DNA from: Saccharobesus litoralis
GTDB lineage: Bacteria > Pseudomonadota > Gammaproteobacteria > Enterobacterales > Alteromonadaceae
Length of the DNA stretch: 64,000 nucleotides
Assembly (NCBI RefSeq): GCF_003063625.1
Contig: NZ_CP026604.1
Coordinates: 5,124,065 to 5,188,064, forward strand
Reading direction: 5' to 3'
A program made the translations under genes and the position numbers. Below are positions 41,371 to 49,502 of this stretch, in pieces (the stretch's first letter is position 1; the number at the start of each line of letters is the position of its first letter). The notes under the pieces are model-generated. The model did not search any database, was not told the origin of the DNA, and was given only the letters and a program-made list of their open reading frames with translations.

Positions 41371-44161
41371 TCAAACCAATAACAAAATGTATGGCTTAAC
41401 CCGATTAGCCCTGTTAAACACCGCAGGCTATGCTAAATGTATCATTCCATTGGATGATTCCGCGTCTATTTGCGCACCCAATAATACGGGTAAATCCTCT
41501 GTTATTAATGCGCTGCAATTTCCGTTAATTAACGATTTACGCATGACAGAGTGGGACGGCCACGATTTAGATGAAACCAAACGCTTTTATTTCGCCAGTG
41601 ATCAGTCCTACATTTTACTAGAAGCAGAGCTAGCAGACGGCCCCGTGGTTATCGGCGTCGCTGGGCGCGGCAAAGTGGCCGGTTATGCATACCAGTTTTT
41701 TACCTATCGCGGCCAACTCAAGCTCGACGATTATCTAATTAACAATAAAATCGTTAAATACACCAGCTTGCCGCGTCATTTGGTAGACAAGGGCTACCAC
41801 CCTATTGAACTTAAAGCCAATGAGCTTAACGCCCTACTAACAGGCGGCGCTACGCAATTTGATATGGATATTGCGTTAAAAATGATCCCGCTTAACAATG
41901 CGAGTGATGCCCCTATCTACAAAGAGATTTTTCGCAAAATACTCAACTTGCACAAACTCAGCTCACAAGACGTAAAACGCTTTATACTGCGCGTATTCGA
42001 GCGCCATATGTCGAATGCCAAAGTCGACTTTTTCGATGTTTGGAATCAAGCGTTTGAAAAAGTAAATCGCGCCCGTAAAGAGCTACGCGCGCTAGAAAAA
42101 CAGCAAGAAGCCATAGCCGCACTCGAAAACATGTTAGACAACCGCTCAGTATTACGCGGAAAAATTAATGCCTATCAACCTAAACTTGAAACCGCATTAG
42201 TTGAATGGGACGACTATTACACGCATAGCTGCGAAGCCATTAGCCTAGAGCTAACCGACATACTTGAAGAACACAATAGCCATACCGACAAACGCCACCT
42301 GTTTGAAGGTCAATTGCGCGACATCGCCACGCAAAAAGCCGAACTCACTAACTGGTTTAACAACTACAACCGCTTTGAACAAGACTTTTCGCTAACCAAT
42401 CAAGCCACGCTTGAACAAAATTTAGCCCAAGTTAAAAACCAATACGAAAGCCTAACTCATACCTTAAAAGGCGCAGAAGGCAAAGATTTAGAAAGCATTC
42501 AACGCCGCCGCTCATTTGCCGAGCGTGATTTACGCCGCTTAAAGCTGCAATATCAAAATTTAGAGTTCAACTTATACGCGCATTTATGCGAAGAGCTGTC
42601 ACTCAATGAAGTAAAAGAATTATCCCGTTTACTCAACCCAGATTTGCTATCGCTTTCGACAACCAAAAATGGCGATATTGAGATCACCGACGAAAACGCT
42701 TTTGCCGATCATATCGACAACATTGCCAGTACCATTAAAGGCGGAAAACTACACCTTAATGGCGCAACTATCGATTTGAAAAACCTCGAACCCGCCAGCG
42801 TGCCCGACGGTGAAGGCAAAAATCAAATTAAAGCCCAACTAGAAGACTTAAAACTATTACTTGAAGAGCTTGGCGAATTAGAACAAGTAGCCGAAGACAT
42901 CACCGGCAAACAACAGGAACAAGCCGAGTTATATAAACAAGTTGTTGCCGCAGAACAAGATCTTAAACTGTTTGCCCGTTATCAAAGCATGTGCGAACAA
43001 TTTGCGGAAAAACAAAGCCTACGCGACACCTTAGAACTTGAAGACGACGCACTACAAGAAAAACTCGACGGCTTACAAGCGCGCGGACAAAGCTTAAGTG
43101 ACAAACGCACAACGTTAAACGCCCAGCTGGAACAGCTCAAGCGCCGTGCTGAGCGCCTGCAAAAAATAAAAGAAGAAAGGCAAGATCATCAACTCGATTT
43201 GTTCTCGGGTCGCGCAACGCCCTACCCATTAGAAGTCGTCATCGACTTAGATAATCTTGAAGACGAGTTAGACAGCTACAACAAAACGGTTGTCGAGCTA
43301 AACGCCATCGAGATGAACATTAAAAACACCTATTTGGTTATTACCAAAGCCGGCATCACCAAATTTGAGATCGAAGAAGATGAAGAAGTCAGATACAGCA
43401 AACTGATCTCCGCCTTTCATCATATCGACGACGAGCGTGAAGCTATCGAGCGTCAAGCTCGGGTTGCCTTAACCGAAGTAGCAGCAACCATTAAAGGCCT
43501 ACGCCAAGATCTCGATCGCTTAAAACGCGAAATGCTGTCCTTTAATAACAGCATTTGGCGTAAACCTATCTCCAATTTAAAATCCTTCACAATAGAGGTA
43601 GTTGAACGCGATATGTTAGTTAAACATATCGACACCATTATCAGCACATCCAGTGCGTACGATATAGGTGAAAGCTTTGATTTACTCAGCAGTGAACCGC
43701 AACCGAAAAATGATGCCGAAGTTAATTTAGCGAAAGATTACCTAGTTAAAATAGCCAGCGAACGCGGCGGCCTCAGTTTAAGTGATCTGTTCGATATTCG
43801 TTTTAAAGTCATCAACCGCGAAGACAAAGCCGAATACTACGACAAAATTGATTCAGCTGGCTCAAACGGCACACGTATTACCATCAAGTTACTGTGCGGC
43901 ATGATGTTTATTCGTCACTTATTAGTCGAAAAAGAGCGCGGTCTATATCGCATTCCTATCTACATAGACGAAGCGGCGGATATCGACCCAAGCAACCAAA
44001 GTGCTTTAATTGAAACCGCATTAGAATTTGGCTTTGTACCGATTTTTGCGTCGGTTAAACCCCAAACCACCTGTAAATATATAGTCCCTATTCGCACCAC
44101 CAGCGACGGCGCTACCAATTGGGTCGATGAAAAAGATTGGCTACGCATAGAACGCGCTTAG
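41360..44161 (+). CDS. mksB: MksB, SMC-like ATPase of the MksFEB condensin
   Basis: The 933-aa product has Walker A at APNNTGKSS (residues 39-47, K45), long coiled-coil arms (about 225-360 and 480-600), a hinge between them, and C-terminal Walker B YIDEAADID with the signature-like SNGTRITIKLL before it. No MksG/JetD nuclease gene follows, so this reads as the chromosomal condensin rather than the Wadjet plasmid-defence version. A hairpin lies 20 bp after the stop. Confidence 0.88.
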   Translation: MTTNQTNNKMYGLTRLALLNTAGYAKCIIPLDDSASICAPNNTGKSSVINALQFPLINDLRMTEWDGHDLDETKRFYFASDQSYILLEAELADGPVVIGVAGRGKVAGYAYQFFTYRGQLKLDDYLINNKIVKYTSLPRHLVDKGYHPIELKANELNALLTGGATQFDMDIALKMIPLNNASDAPIYKEIFRKILNLHKLSSQDVKRFILRVFERHMSNAKVDFFDVWNQAFEKVNRARKELRALEKQQEAIAALENMLDNRSVLRGKINAYQPKLETALVEWDDYYTHSCEAISLELTDILEEHNSHTDKRHLFEGQLRDIATQKAELTNWFNNYNRFEQDFSLTNQATLEQNLAQVKNQYESLTHTLKGAEGKDLESIQRRRSFAERDLRRLKLQYQNLEFNLYAHLCEELSLNEVKELSRLLNPDLLSLSTTKNGDIEITDENAFADHIDNIASTIKGGKLHLNGATIDLKNLEPASVPDGEGKNQIKAQLEDLKLLLEELGELEQVAEDITGKQQEQAELYKQVVAAEQDLKLFARYQSMCEQFAEKQSLRDTLELEDDALQEKLDGLQARGQSLSDKRTTLNAQLEQLKRRAERLQKIKEERQDHQLDLFSGRATPYPLEVVIDLDNLEDELDSYNKTVVELNAIEMNIKNTYLVITKAGITKFEIEEDEEVRYSKLISAFHHIDDEREAIERQARVALTEVAATIKGLRQDLDRLKREMLSFNNSIWRKPISNLKSFTIEVVERDMLVKHIDTIISTSSAYDIGESFDLLSSEPQPKNDAEVNLAKDYLVKIASERGGLSLSDLFDIRFKVINREDKAEYYDKIDSAGSNGTRITIKLLCGMMFIRHLLVEKERGLYRIPIYIDEAADIDPSNQSALIETALEFGFVPIFASVKPQTTCKYIVPIRTTSDGATNWVDEKDWLRIERA

Positions 44162-44180
44162 TCCATTTAACAACAAATTT

Positions 44181-44210
44181 AGCGGTTGAGATTATCCCAA
44201 CCGCTTGTTT
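44181..44210 (+). terminator. Probable terminator of the mksFEB operon
   Basis: An 8-bp stem AGCGGTTG / CAACCGCT (44181-44188 with 44198-44205) is followed by TGTTT. Confidence 0.6.
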
Positions 44211-44379
44211 GCATACGATTTAATTCACACCAAGCAATAAAACGAATATAAATTAACCAGTTAGCACCCTTAGTTTTAAAAAGGTGATGACAATAAAAAA
44301 AATCTACCTTATACTGCGCGGCACTTTTTAGAGATACCTTCTCTAAAACCTTAAAAGCCTGCACCTTAGCAGCAAAATA

Positions 44380-44397
44380 GCCCTATAGCTCAGTTGG
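44380..44397 (+). repeat. 18-nt copy of a tRNA 5' end
   Basis: GCCCTATAGCTCAGTTGG repeats exactly the acceptor and D-arm start of the tRNA gene 150 bp downstream. It then departs into CAATTCTTTTG and a GC-rich structured spacer (to about 44500). No anticodon or T-arm follows, so it is a tRNA fragment, perhaps from an old recombination or a degraded tandem tRNA. Confidence 0.65.
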
Positions 44398-44529
44398 CAA
44401 TTCTTTTGAAAAAAGAATTGGTCGAGGAAGCGAGGGGATACAAAGCGAAGCGCCCCCGAGCGTTGATTCCGAGACCGGAACCAAGCGACAGGGAAGTATT
44501 TAAAAGCCCAGCTTTGAACAATTTGAAAT

Positions 44530-44606
44530 GGCCCTATAGCTCAGTTGGTTAGAGCACCCGACTCATAATCGGTAGGTCCCTGGTTCAAGTCCAGGTGGGG
44601 CCACCA
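44530..44606 (+). tRNA. tRNA-Ile2 (anticodon CAT, lysidine-type)
   Basis: A 77-nt cloverleaf includes encoded CCA (44604-44606). The acceptor GGCCCTA pairs with TGGGGCC, and the anticodon loop CTCATAA has CAT at 44564-44566. The T-arm is GGTTCAAGTCC. Overall similarity to ileX/ileY (GACTCATAATCG) points to tRNA-Ile2 read as AUA after lysidine modification, not Met. Its 3' end is the attachment site of the island. Confidence 0.9.
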
Positions 44607-44608
44607 TT
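44585..44608 (+). repeat. Attachment site attL (tRNA 3' end)
   Basis: The 24 nt from TCAAGTCCAGG to GGGGCCACCATT recur at 62394-62417 with a single difference (C or T at position 7). The copy is inside the tRNA gene, next to the integrase gene, as expected for a P4-type element. Confidence 0.85.
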
Positions 44609-44771
44609 TCTTTGTTAACCATCGTTCGAAATCAGCCTTTATACCAATAAAAATCAATACTTTAGCCTAGTTTAGCGTTCGGCTCGGTTTGCTATTATCT
44701 TGTAATATCCCGATCTTTTTGTACCATTGGATGTACCAACAGGTTTTAACTCAAATTTCATTGGTACATAA

Positions 44772-45998
44772 ATGCCTAGAGTCGTCACACCGCTAACTGA
44801 TACAAAGATCAAAAACGCAAAGCCCACAGAAAAAGAATACACTTTAGCTGATGGAGGCGGCCTGCAATTGCGGGTTAAACCAAATGAATCAAAGCTATGG
44901 GTATTGAAGTACACTCACCCTTTTTCAAGTAAGCGAACAAATTTAGGATTGGGAAAATATCCCGATATTAGTTTGAAAGAAGCTCGCGTTAAGCGAGAAG
45001 AAATAGCAAACTTACTTGCCAATAAAATCGATCCCAAAGCTTACTTTGAAAAACAGCTCAACGAGCAGAAGAGCAAGCTTATTAACACTTTTGGTTGTTA
45101 CGCTCAGAAGTGGATCACATTAAAAAAACAGTCAGTTAAACCAGATACAGCAGCAAAAATGTGGAGCAGATTAGAAAACCACGTTTTGCCAAAATTATCA
45201 GCTACACCAATCGAAGATTTAAAACCCCAATTAGTCATTAAAACGTTACAGCCATTAGCAGCACAAGGTAAATTAGAAACGGTTAAAAGAATATGCCGCT
45301 ATATAAATGAAGTGATGGAAATTGGAATTGCTGGAGGCGTATTAGAGGTCAATTACGTTCAAAACGTCACAAAATCCTTTGCAGCGCCTAATTCAAAGAA
45401 TATGGCTACCATTAAGCCAGAACAACTGCCTGAATTAATGAAGTCTATAGCCTTGTCACAAACAACTCTGCTAACAAAACTACTGTTAGAGTGGCAACTT
45501 CACACCATGACAAGGCCAAAAGAAGCGGCCACTGCTCGCTGGGATGAAATTGATATTGAAAATAGCTTATGGACGATCCCAGCCGAGAAAATGAAAATGA
45601 ACAGACCACACACAATACCACTTTCACCTCAAGTAATAGAATTACTAAAAAAATTACTCCCAATTTCCGGCCATAGAAACTATTTATTTCCAAGTCACAG
45701 AAACCCGAATAGTCACGTTAATACCCAAAGTGCCAATATGGCTCTGAAACGAATGGGGTATAAAGGTACTTTGGTTTCACATGGCCTAAGAGCACTTGCG
45801 AGTACAATACTCAATGAAAAAGGCTTCAACTACGACCATATTGAAGCCGCCTTAGCACATAAAGACCGAAATCAAATTAGGGCGGCATATAACAAAGCAC
45901 AATACATTGAACAACGACGCGAAATGATGAATTGGTGGAGTCAACATATTGAGGAAGCATCAATAACAAAGACATCACAGGGAATAACAAAAAAGTAG
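44772..45998 (+). CDS. int: Tyrosine integrase, P4 type (DUF4102 N-terminal domain)
   Basis: The 408-aa product has the N-terminal arm-binding domain typical of tRNA-targeting integrases (LTDTKIKNAKPTEKEYTLAD, GGGLQLRVKPNESKLWVLKY, LGLGKYPDISLKEAR). A core-binding domain and a catalytic domain follow, with R248 (TRPKEAA), H337 and R340 (HGLRAL), H363 (AHKDRN) and the likely nucleophile Y373 (AAYNKAQY). It should insert the island at the tRNA-Ile2 gene next to it. Confidence 0.95.
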   Translation: MPRVVTPLTDTKIKNAKPTEKEYTLADGGGLQLRVKPNESKLWVLKYTHPFSSKRTNLGLGKYPDISLKEARVKREEIANLLANKIDPKAYFEKQLNEQKSKLINTFGCYAQKWITLKKQSVKPDTAAKMWSRLENHVLPKLSATPIEDLKPQLVIKTLQPLAAQGKLETVKRICRYINEVMEIGIAGGVLEVNYVQNVTKSFAAPNSKNMATIKPEQLPELMKSIALSQTTLLTKLLLEWQLHTMTRPKEAATARWDEIDIENSLWTIPAEKMKMNRPHTIPLSPQVIELLKKLLPISGHRNYLFPSHRNPNSHVNTQSANMALKRMGYKGTLVSHGLRALASTILNEKGFNYDHIEAALAHKDRNQIRAAYNKAQYIEQRREMMNWWSQHIEEASITKTSQGITKK

Positions 45999-46577
45999 CA
46001 ACCAATAAGTTTACCTGACTTATATGAAGCAAATTAATTGTTATAGATTCTATCAACGCAAACACTGACACTTTTGTATAACGGCGACAATATAGGAGTG
46101 GATACAACTGCAGTATCCCAGCTGTCCCCGTTAGCGATCCAATTCTAACCACTTAATAAGGAAAAAATAAAATATTGCACAGATAGGAAATGTAATTGTT
46201 TGAATCGTTGATACGAGTAGAAGTAAAGAGCCAGAACAATGCCCCTAGACCCACACATTCTTGTTTTTACCGGTACCGTTTTTATTACCCATTCAAGACT
46301 CCCTTACAAGCCAAATAAAATGTAGGCTACAAGCAATTTTTATTATCCGGTACAAAGGCGGTAAATCCGGTAAGCCAAGTCAAAGTCATAATTATTATCC
46401 CATGATACATAATCTCTTACTGCCATTGAAAAGTGGTCATCGAATACAAAAAACACACCAAAGTATGTAACTATTAGTTCAAGGATGATGCAAAATGGCT
46501 GAAAGGCAACTCTAGTAAGGCATACAGCGTAGTTTAAACTTTTGCTATCTAACTTATTTCTAGAAGTTAAAAATTAA
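45999..46577. other. Non-coding stretch between integrase and array 1
   Basis: About 580 bp with no frame I would support. The small plus-strand frame at 46261-46470 has no ribosome site or recognisable domain. The stretch is the trailer side of the array, since the array is read from the right. Confidence 0.5.
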
Positions 46578-47563
46578 TTTAACAGTAGTAGAAATAAAAG
46601 CTAAGGCTTAGCCCCCTATGTAAACACCTGACGTTTGATATCTACAATAGTAGAAATTTAAGCTAAGGCTTAGACATCTAATCCTAAGCTAGAGGCATAC
46701 ATCTACAACAGTAGAAATTTAAGCTAAGGCTTAGACGGTATCACAGGTTTGCTGGTGACTTTCATCTACAACAGTAGAAATTTAAGCTAAGGCTTAGACG
46801 TTTGGTCTGTCTGACAGTATTAATTGCTATCTACAACAGTAGAAATTTAAGCTAAGGCTTAGACTTGCTATCGCCAATGCTAAGCTTGTAGTATCTACAA
46901 CAGTAGAAATTTAAGCTAAGGCTTAGACTTTCGGGTCAACCTGATCAATCACATACAATCTACAACAGTAGAAATTTAAGCTAAGGCTTAGACCAACATT
47001 GCTCTATGACAACACATTTAAATCTACAACAGTAGAAATTTAAGCTAAGGCTTAGACAGTCACCGATATAAGCCGGTGGCGAAATCTACAACAGTAGAAA
47101 TTTAAGCTAAGGCTTAGACCGCAAAAGCAAACATGGGCTAAATAAATCTACAACAGTAGAAATTTAAGCTAAGGCTTAGACTTGCTTAAGGGTCGACTTA
47201 AGTACCGATCTACAACAGTAGAAATTTAAGCTAAGGCTTAGACTGTATCAAAATATGCAGACGGGACAACGATATCTACAACAGTAGAAATTTAAGCTAA
47301 GGCTTAGACGAAAGGCACGAATATCATGCTGAAGAACATCTACAACAGTAGAAATTTAAGCTAAGGCTTAGACTGCGACTACCATTGCCATACAATCATA
47401 TCTACAACAGTAGAAATTTAAGCTAAGGCTTAGACGCCAATAATTCAAAATTGGCCGATATATATCTACAACAGTAGAAATTTAAGCTAAGGCTTAGACA
47501 TTTAAAAAAGGTATGAACCTTACAACTATCTACAACAGTAGAAATTTAAGCTAAGGCTTAGAC
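46578..47563 (-). CRISPR. Type V-A CRISPR array, 16 repeats and 15 spacers
   Basis: The 36-nt repeats start at 46578 (degenerate), 46640, 46701, 46764, 46829, 46893, 46958, 47022, 47084, 47146, 47208, 47274, 47338, 47400, 47464 and 47528. Spacers are 25-30 nt and all different. On the minus strand the repeat starts GTCTAAGCC and ends AATTTCTACTGTTGTAGAT, the same 3' handle as Francisella Cas12a crRNA. The 5' half adds a second small stem TAAGC / GCTTA. The left-most repeat is degenerate in its 5' half and last bases, and the next one has one change. So the left is the old end, and transcription runs from the cas2 side, as for the cas genes. Confidence 0.98.
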
Positions 47564-47711
47564 AGGTAAAGAGTCAAAAAGCGGGCAACAGCGCGTTTTT
47601 CTATCAATTTATCTGTGTTTTCTAACCTTACATTCATCATTTTTAACCTAATTAGCCATTAAGACTGAGGTATGCAATTTTGCTTGCCTAAGCATTAGCA
47701 GTTAAAGAGTA
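47564..47711 (-). promoter_or_regulatory. Leader of the type V-A array
   Basis: About 148 bp of AT-rich DNA lies between the youngest repeat (47528-47563) and the cas2 stop codon. It should hold the array promoter and the integration signals. I could not fix a single -10/-35 pair. Confidence 0.55.
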
Positions 47712-47984
47712 TCAAATTATGATTAAATCTTCATCGCTATTTTTGGCATAACCAAATTTGGTCATTTTGCACTGTTTACTCATATTAAAAATAATAATAC
47801 TGTCAGTTTGAGCAAACCTGTCGGCAAACTCACCTTCAATTTCTGCCAACACTATATCTAGCACTCGTTTCGAGTTGGTAATTTCAAAAACAGAGTATTG
47901 CAGTCTGCCGCCAAACTTCTCTAAAAATTTGGCAAACTTCGTTCTTAATTTATTGTTTGAAATATCATATGCAACCAGCAGCAT
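47712..47984 (-). CDS. cas2: CRISPR-associated endoribonuclease-like Cas2
   Basis: I use the ATG at 47984 (MLLVAYDISNNKLR), which gives 90 aa and the standard Cas2 start with the Asp on the first strand. The longer frame up to 48044 runs back into cas1. The ferredoxin-like fold is seen in RLQYSVFEI and SIIIFNMSKQC. Cas2 dimers scaffold the Cas1 integrase. The start lies 1 nt after the cas1 stop. Confidence 0.95.
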   Translation of the reverse strand: MLLVAYDISNNKLRTKFAKFLEKFGGRLQYSVFEITNSKRVLDIVLAEIEGEFADRFAQTDSIIIFNMSKQCKMTKFGYAKNSDEDLIII

Positions 47985-47985
47985 T

Positions 47986-48951
47986 TTAAGGCTCCAAGCT
48001 AAACCACGGGTAACCATCAATCGGCTTATCCTGCATGAATGCACGATAATATTGTTGAATGTACAAAAACATTTGGTCTTTATGCGCCATTATAGCTTTC
48101 AATAAAATGGCAATATAAGGTTGTGCCGGCTTACCAATGATCCGATATTGATTTTGGACAAAACTAAAATCCTCTTTATTGATTTGGCTGAGTTTGTAAG
48201 CATTACGAATAGCTAAATCAACCACGGGCCTAAACGGCTCTACAAGATCGCATACTAACGATTTACGTTGGTAAAAGGTTTGATGGTAAACCCCTTGATA
48301 CAAATCAAAACCATATAAATTGAGCATCGCTTCAACAATGTTAAACAATTGGGTATAGCCAACATCAAGCAATAAATTAGTAACATCGTGTTTTACCCGT
48401 GGCTTTCTACCTCGCCAATCCATTTCATCAAACATGTGGGAAAAATAAACTCGCGATGCTATGCCTTCTACACCAAGCACTCCTTGTAGGTCTAGGTTTG
48501 AATTTGGCAGTCGCTCACTATACTGTCTTAGCTTTTTTATCGCTTGTTTAAGTTCTGGCGACTTTTTGCGGCGGCGATTTAACGCCGCTATTTGACTAGC
48601 GAGTTTATTTGCAACAAGACGCTGAGCTATCTGCAAATCATCATACAAGTACTGTTTTTTTCGCAGTACAACGTTGCCCTCTGCTTTAGCAAACCAATTA
48701 CCATAGGGTGATAAGCCGTGAGTTAGTAACACTATGCTAAAACCAAATTTCTTTGCTCGCTGCAATAAACCACTGGTAATGCTGATGTGACCTACTACAA
48801 AAATGGCAAACAATTTGTGGCACGTCGTTTGAAACCGAATCCCGTCTTGGTTACTGACAACGACATTGTCGTTTTTAAAACTTAATTTTTCACCGTAGCT
48901 TAGCATCGCCACAATGATCTGCTTTTGACTAAAATCAGGAGCGCTTAACAT
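47986..48951 (-). CDS. cas1: CRISPR-associated integrase Cas1 (type V-A)
   Basis: The 321-aa product inserts new spacers. The metal-binding Glu sits in LGVEGIASRVYFSHMF, the His in YHQTFYQRKSLVCDL and the acidic residues in DLVEPFRPVVD. The N-terminal beta domain (LSYGEKLSFKNDNVVVSN) is intact. It overlaps the cas4 end by 7 bp and abuts cas2, a compact adaptation operon. Confidence 0.96.
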   Translation of the reverse strand: MLSAPDFSQKQIIVAMLSYGEKLSFKNDNVVVSNQDGIRFQTTCHKLFAIFVVGHISITSGLLQRAKKFGFSIVLLTHGLSPYGNWFAKAEGNVVLRKKQYLYDDLQIAQRLVANKLASQIAALNRRRKKSPELKQAIKKLRQYSERLPNSNLDLQGVLGVEGIASRVYFSHMFDEMDWRGRKPRVKHDVTNLLLDVGYTQLFNIVEAMLNLYGFDLYQGVYHQTFYQRKSLVCDLVEPFRPVVDLAIRNAYKLSQINKEDFSFVQNQYRIIGKPAQPYIAILLKAIMAHKDQMFLYIQQYYRAFMQDKPIDGYPWFSLEP

Positions 48952-49502
48952 AAGGCCGTATCACATAAGTTGTTATAAATGCAGTTGCGGCATTTATTGG
49001 GGTTAGCTGTAAAAGATTGAGTTAACCGATAACGGTTCATCTCCTCAATCAGGGCTTCAAATTTTGTTAAGTAGCTTTGGTTGTTAGCGGGCAGCTCTAT
49101 GGGGTAACTTTTATTGTCATCCATGCTATACAGTTTGATAGAGTTGACCTGATATCCCATTTCAACCAACGCAAAGTATTGCGCGAAGAGTTGGAACACA
49201 TAACCATCATATACGGTTTTGATCTTTTTCTTACGTTCAACAAGTTGCCGTTTCTGTTGGTCGTAAATGTCTATTTTTCCGCAAAGCCCGTACTTTTGGC
49301 TGTAAACCTCAATACCTTGCAATATATGTTTAGCGGTTGAATAGCGCTTTTCATCTACAGCTTTATGGGCATTTAAACCTTTGGTTTGAACACTAGAGTG
49401 ATACACCTTAGTGCTCATCCGCCCATATAGCTGATGAAAGTAAATTGAACGCGGACAAAATATGAAATCATTTAAATGCGAGATCATTAAATAAGCTTCC
49501 AT
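48945..49502 (-). CDS. cas4: CRISPR-associated exonuclease Cas4
   Basis: The 185-aa product has the Cas4 iron-sulfur cysteines: one in FIFCPRSIYF (near residue 17) and three at the C-terminus (CRNCIYNNLC). The RecB-like nuclease region is between, with GLCGKIDIYD and QLVERKKKIKTVYDGYVFQL. Cas4 trims and orients pre-spacers by PAM. It overlaps the cas12a end by 35 bp if the first ATG is used. The ATG at 49487 (MISHLNDF) has a GGAAG at good spacing and is an equal candidate start. Confidence 0.94.
   Translation of the reverse strand: MEAYLMISHLNDFIFCPRSIYFHQLYGRMSTKVYHSSVQTKGLNAHKAVDEKRYSTAKHILQGIEVYSQKYGLCGKIDIYDQQKRQLVERKKKIKTVYDGYVFQLFAQYFALVEMGYQVNSIKLYSMDDNKSYPIELPANNQSYLTKFEALIEEMNRYRLTQSFTANPNKCRNCIYNNLCDTALC

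Noticed and set aside
39483..44161. Wadjet (JetABCD) plasmid-defence system
   Set aside because: Kleisin, small subunit and SMC genes are present but no JetD/MksG nuclease gene follows; a terminator and tRNA come next. Best read as the chromosomal MksFEB condensin.
46261..46470. Small plus-strand frame between integrase and array 1
   Set aside because: No ribosome binding site, no domain, and low-complexity composition.
47712..48044. Longer cas2 frame starting inside cas1
   Set aside because: The ATG at 47984 gives the standard Cas2 N-terminus; the upstream part is cas1 sequence in another frame.
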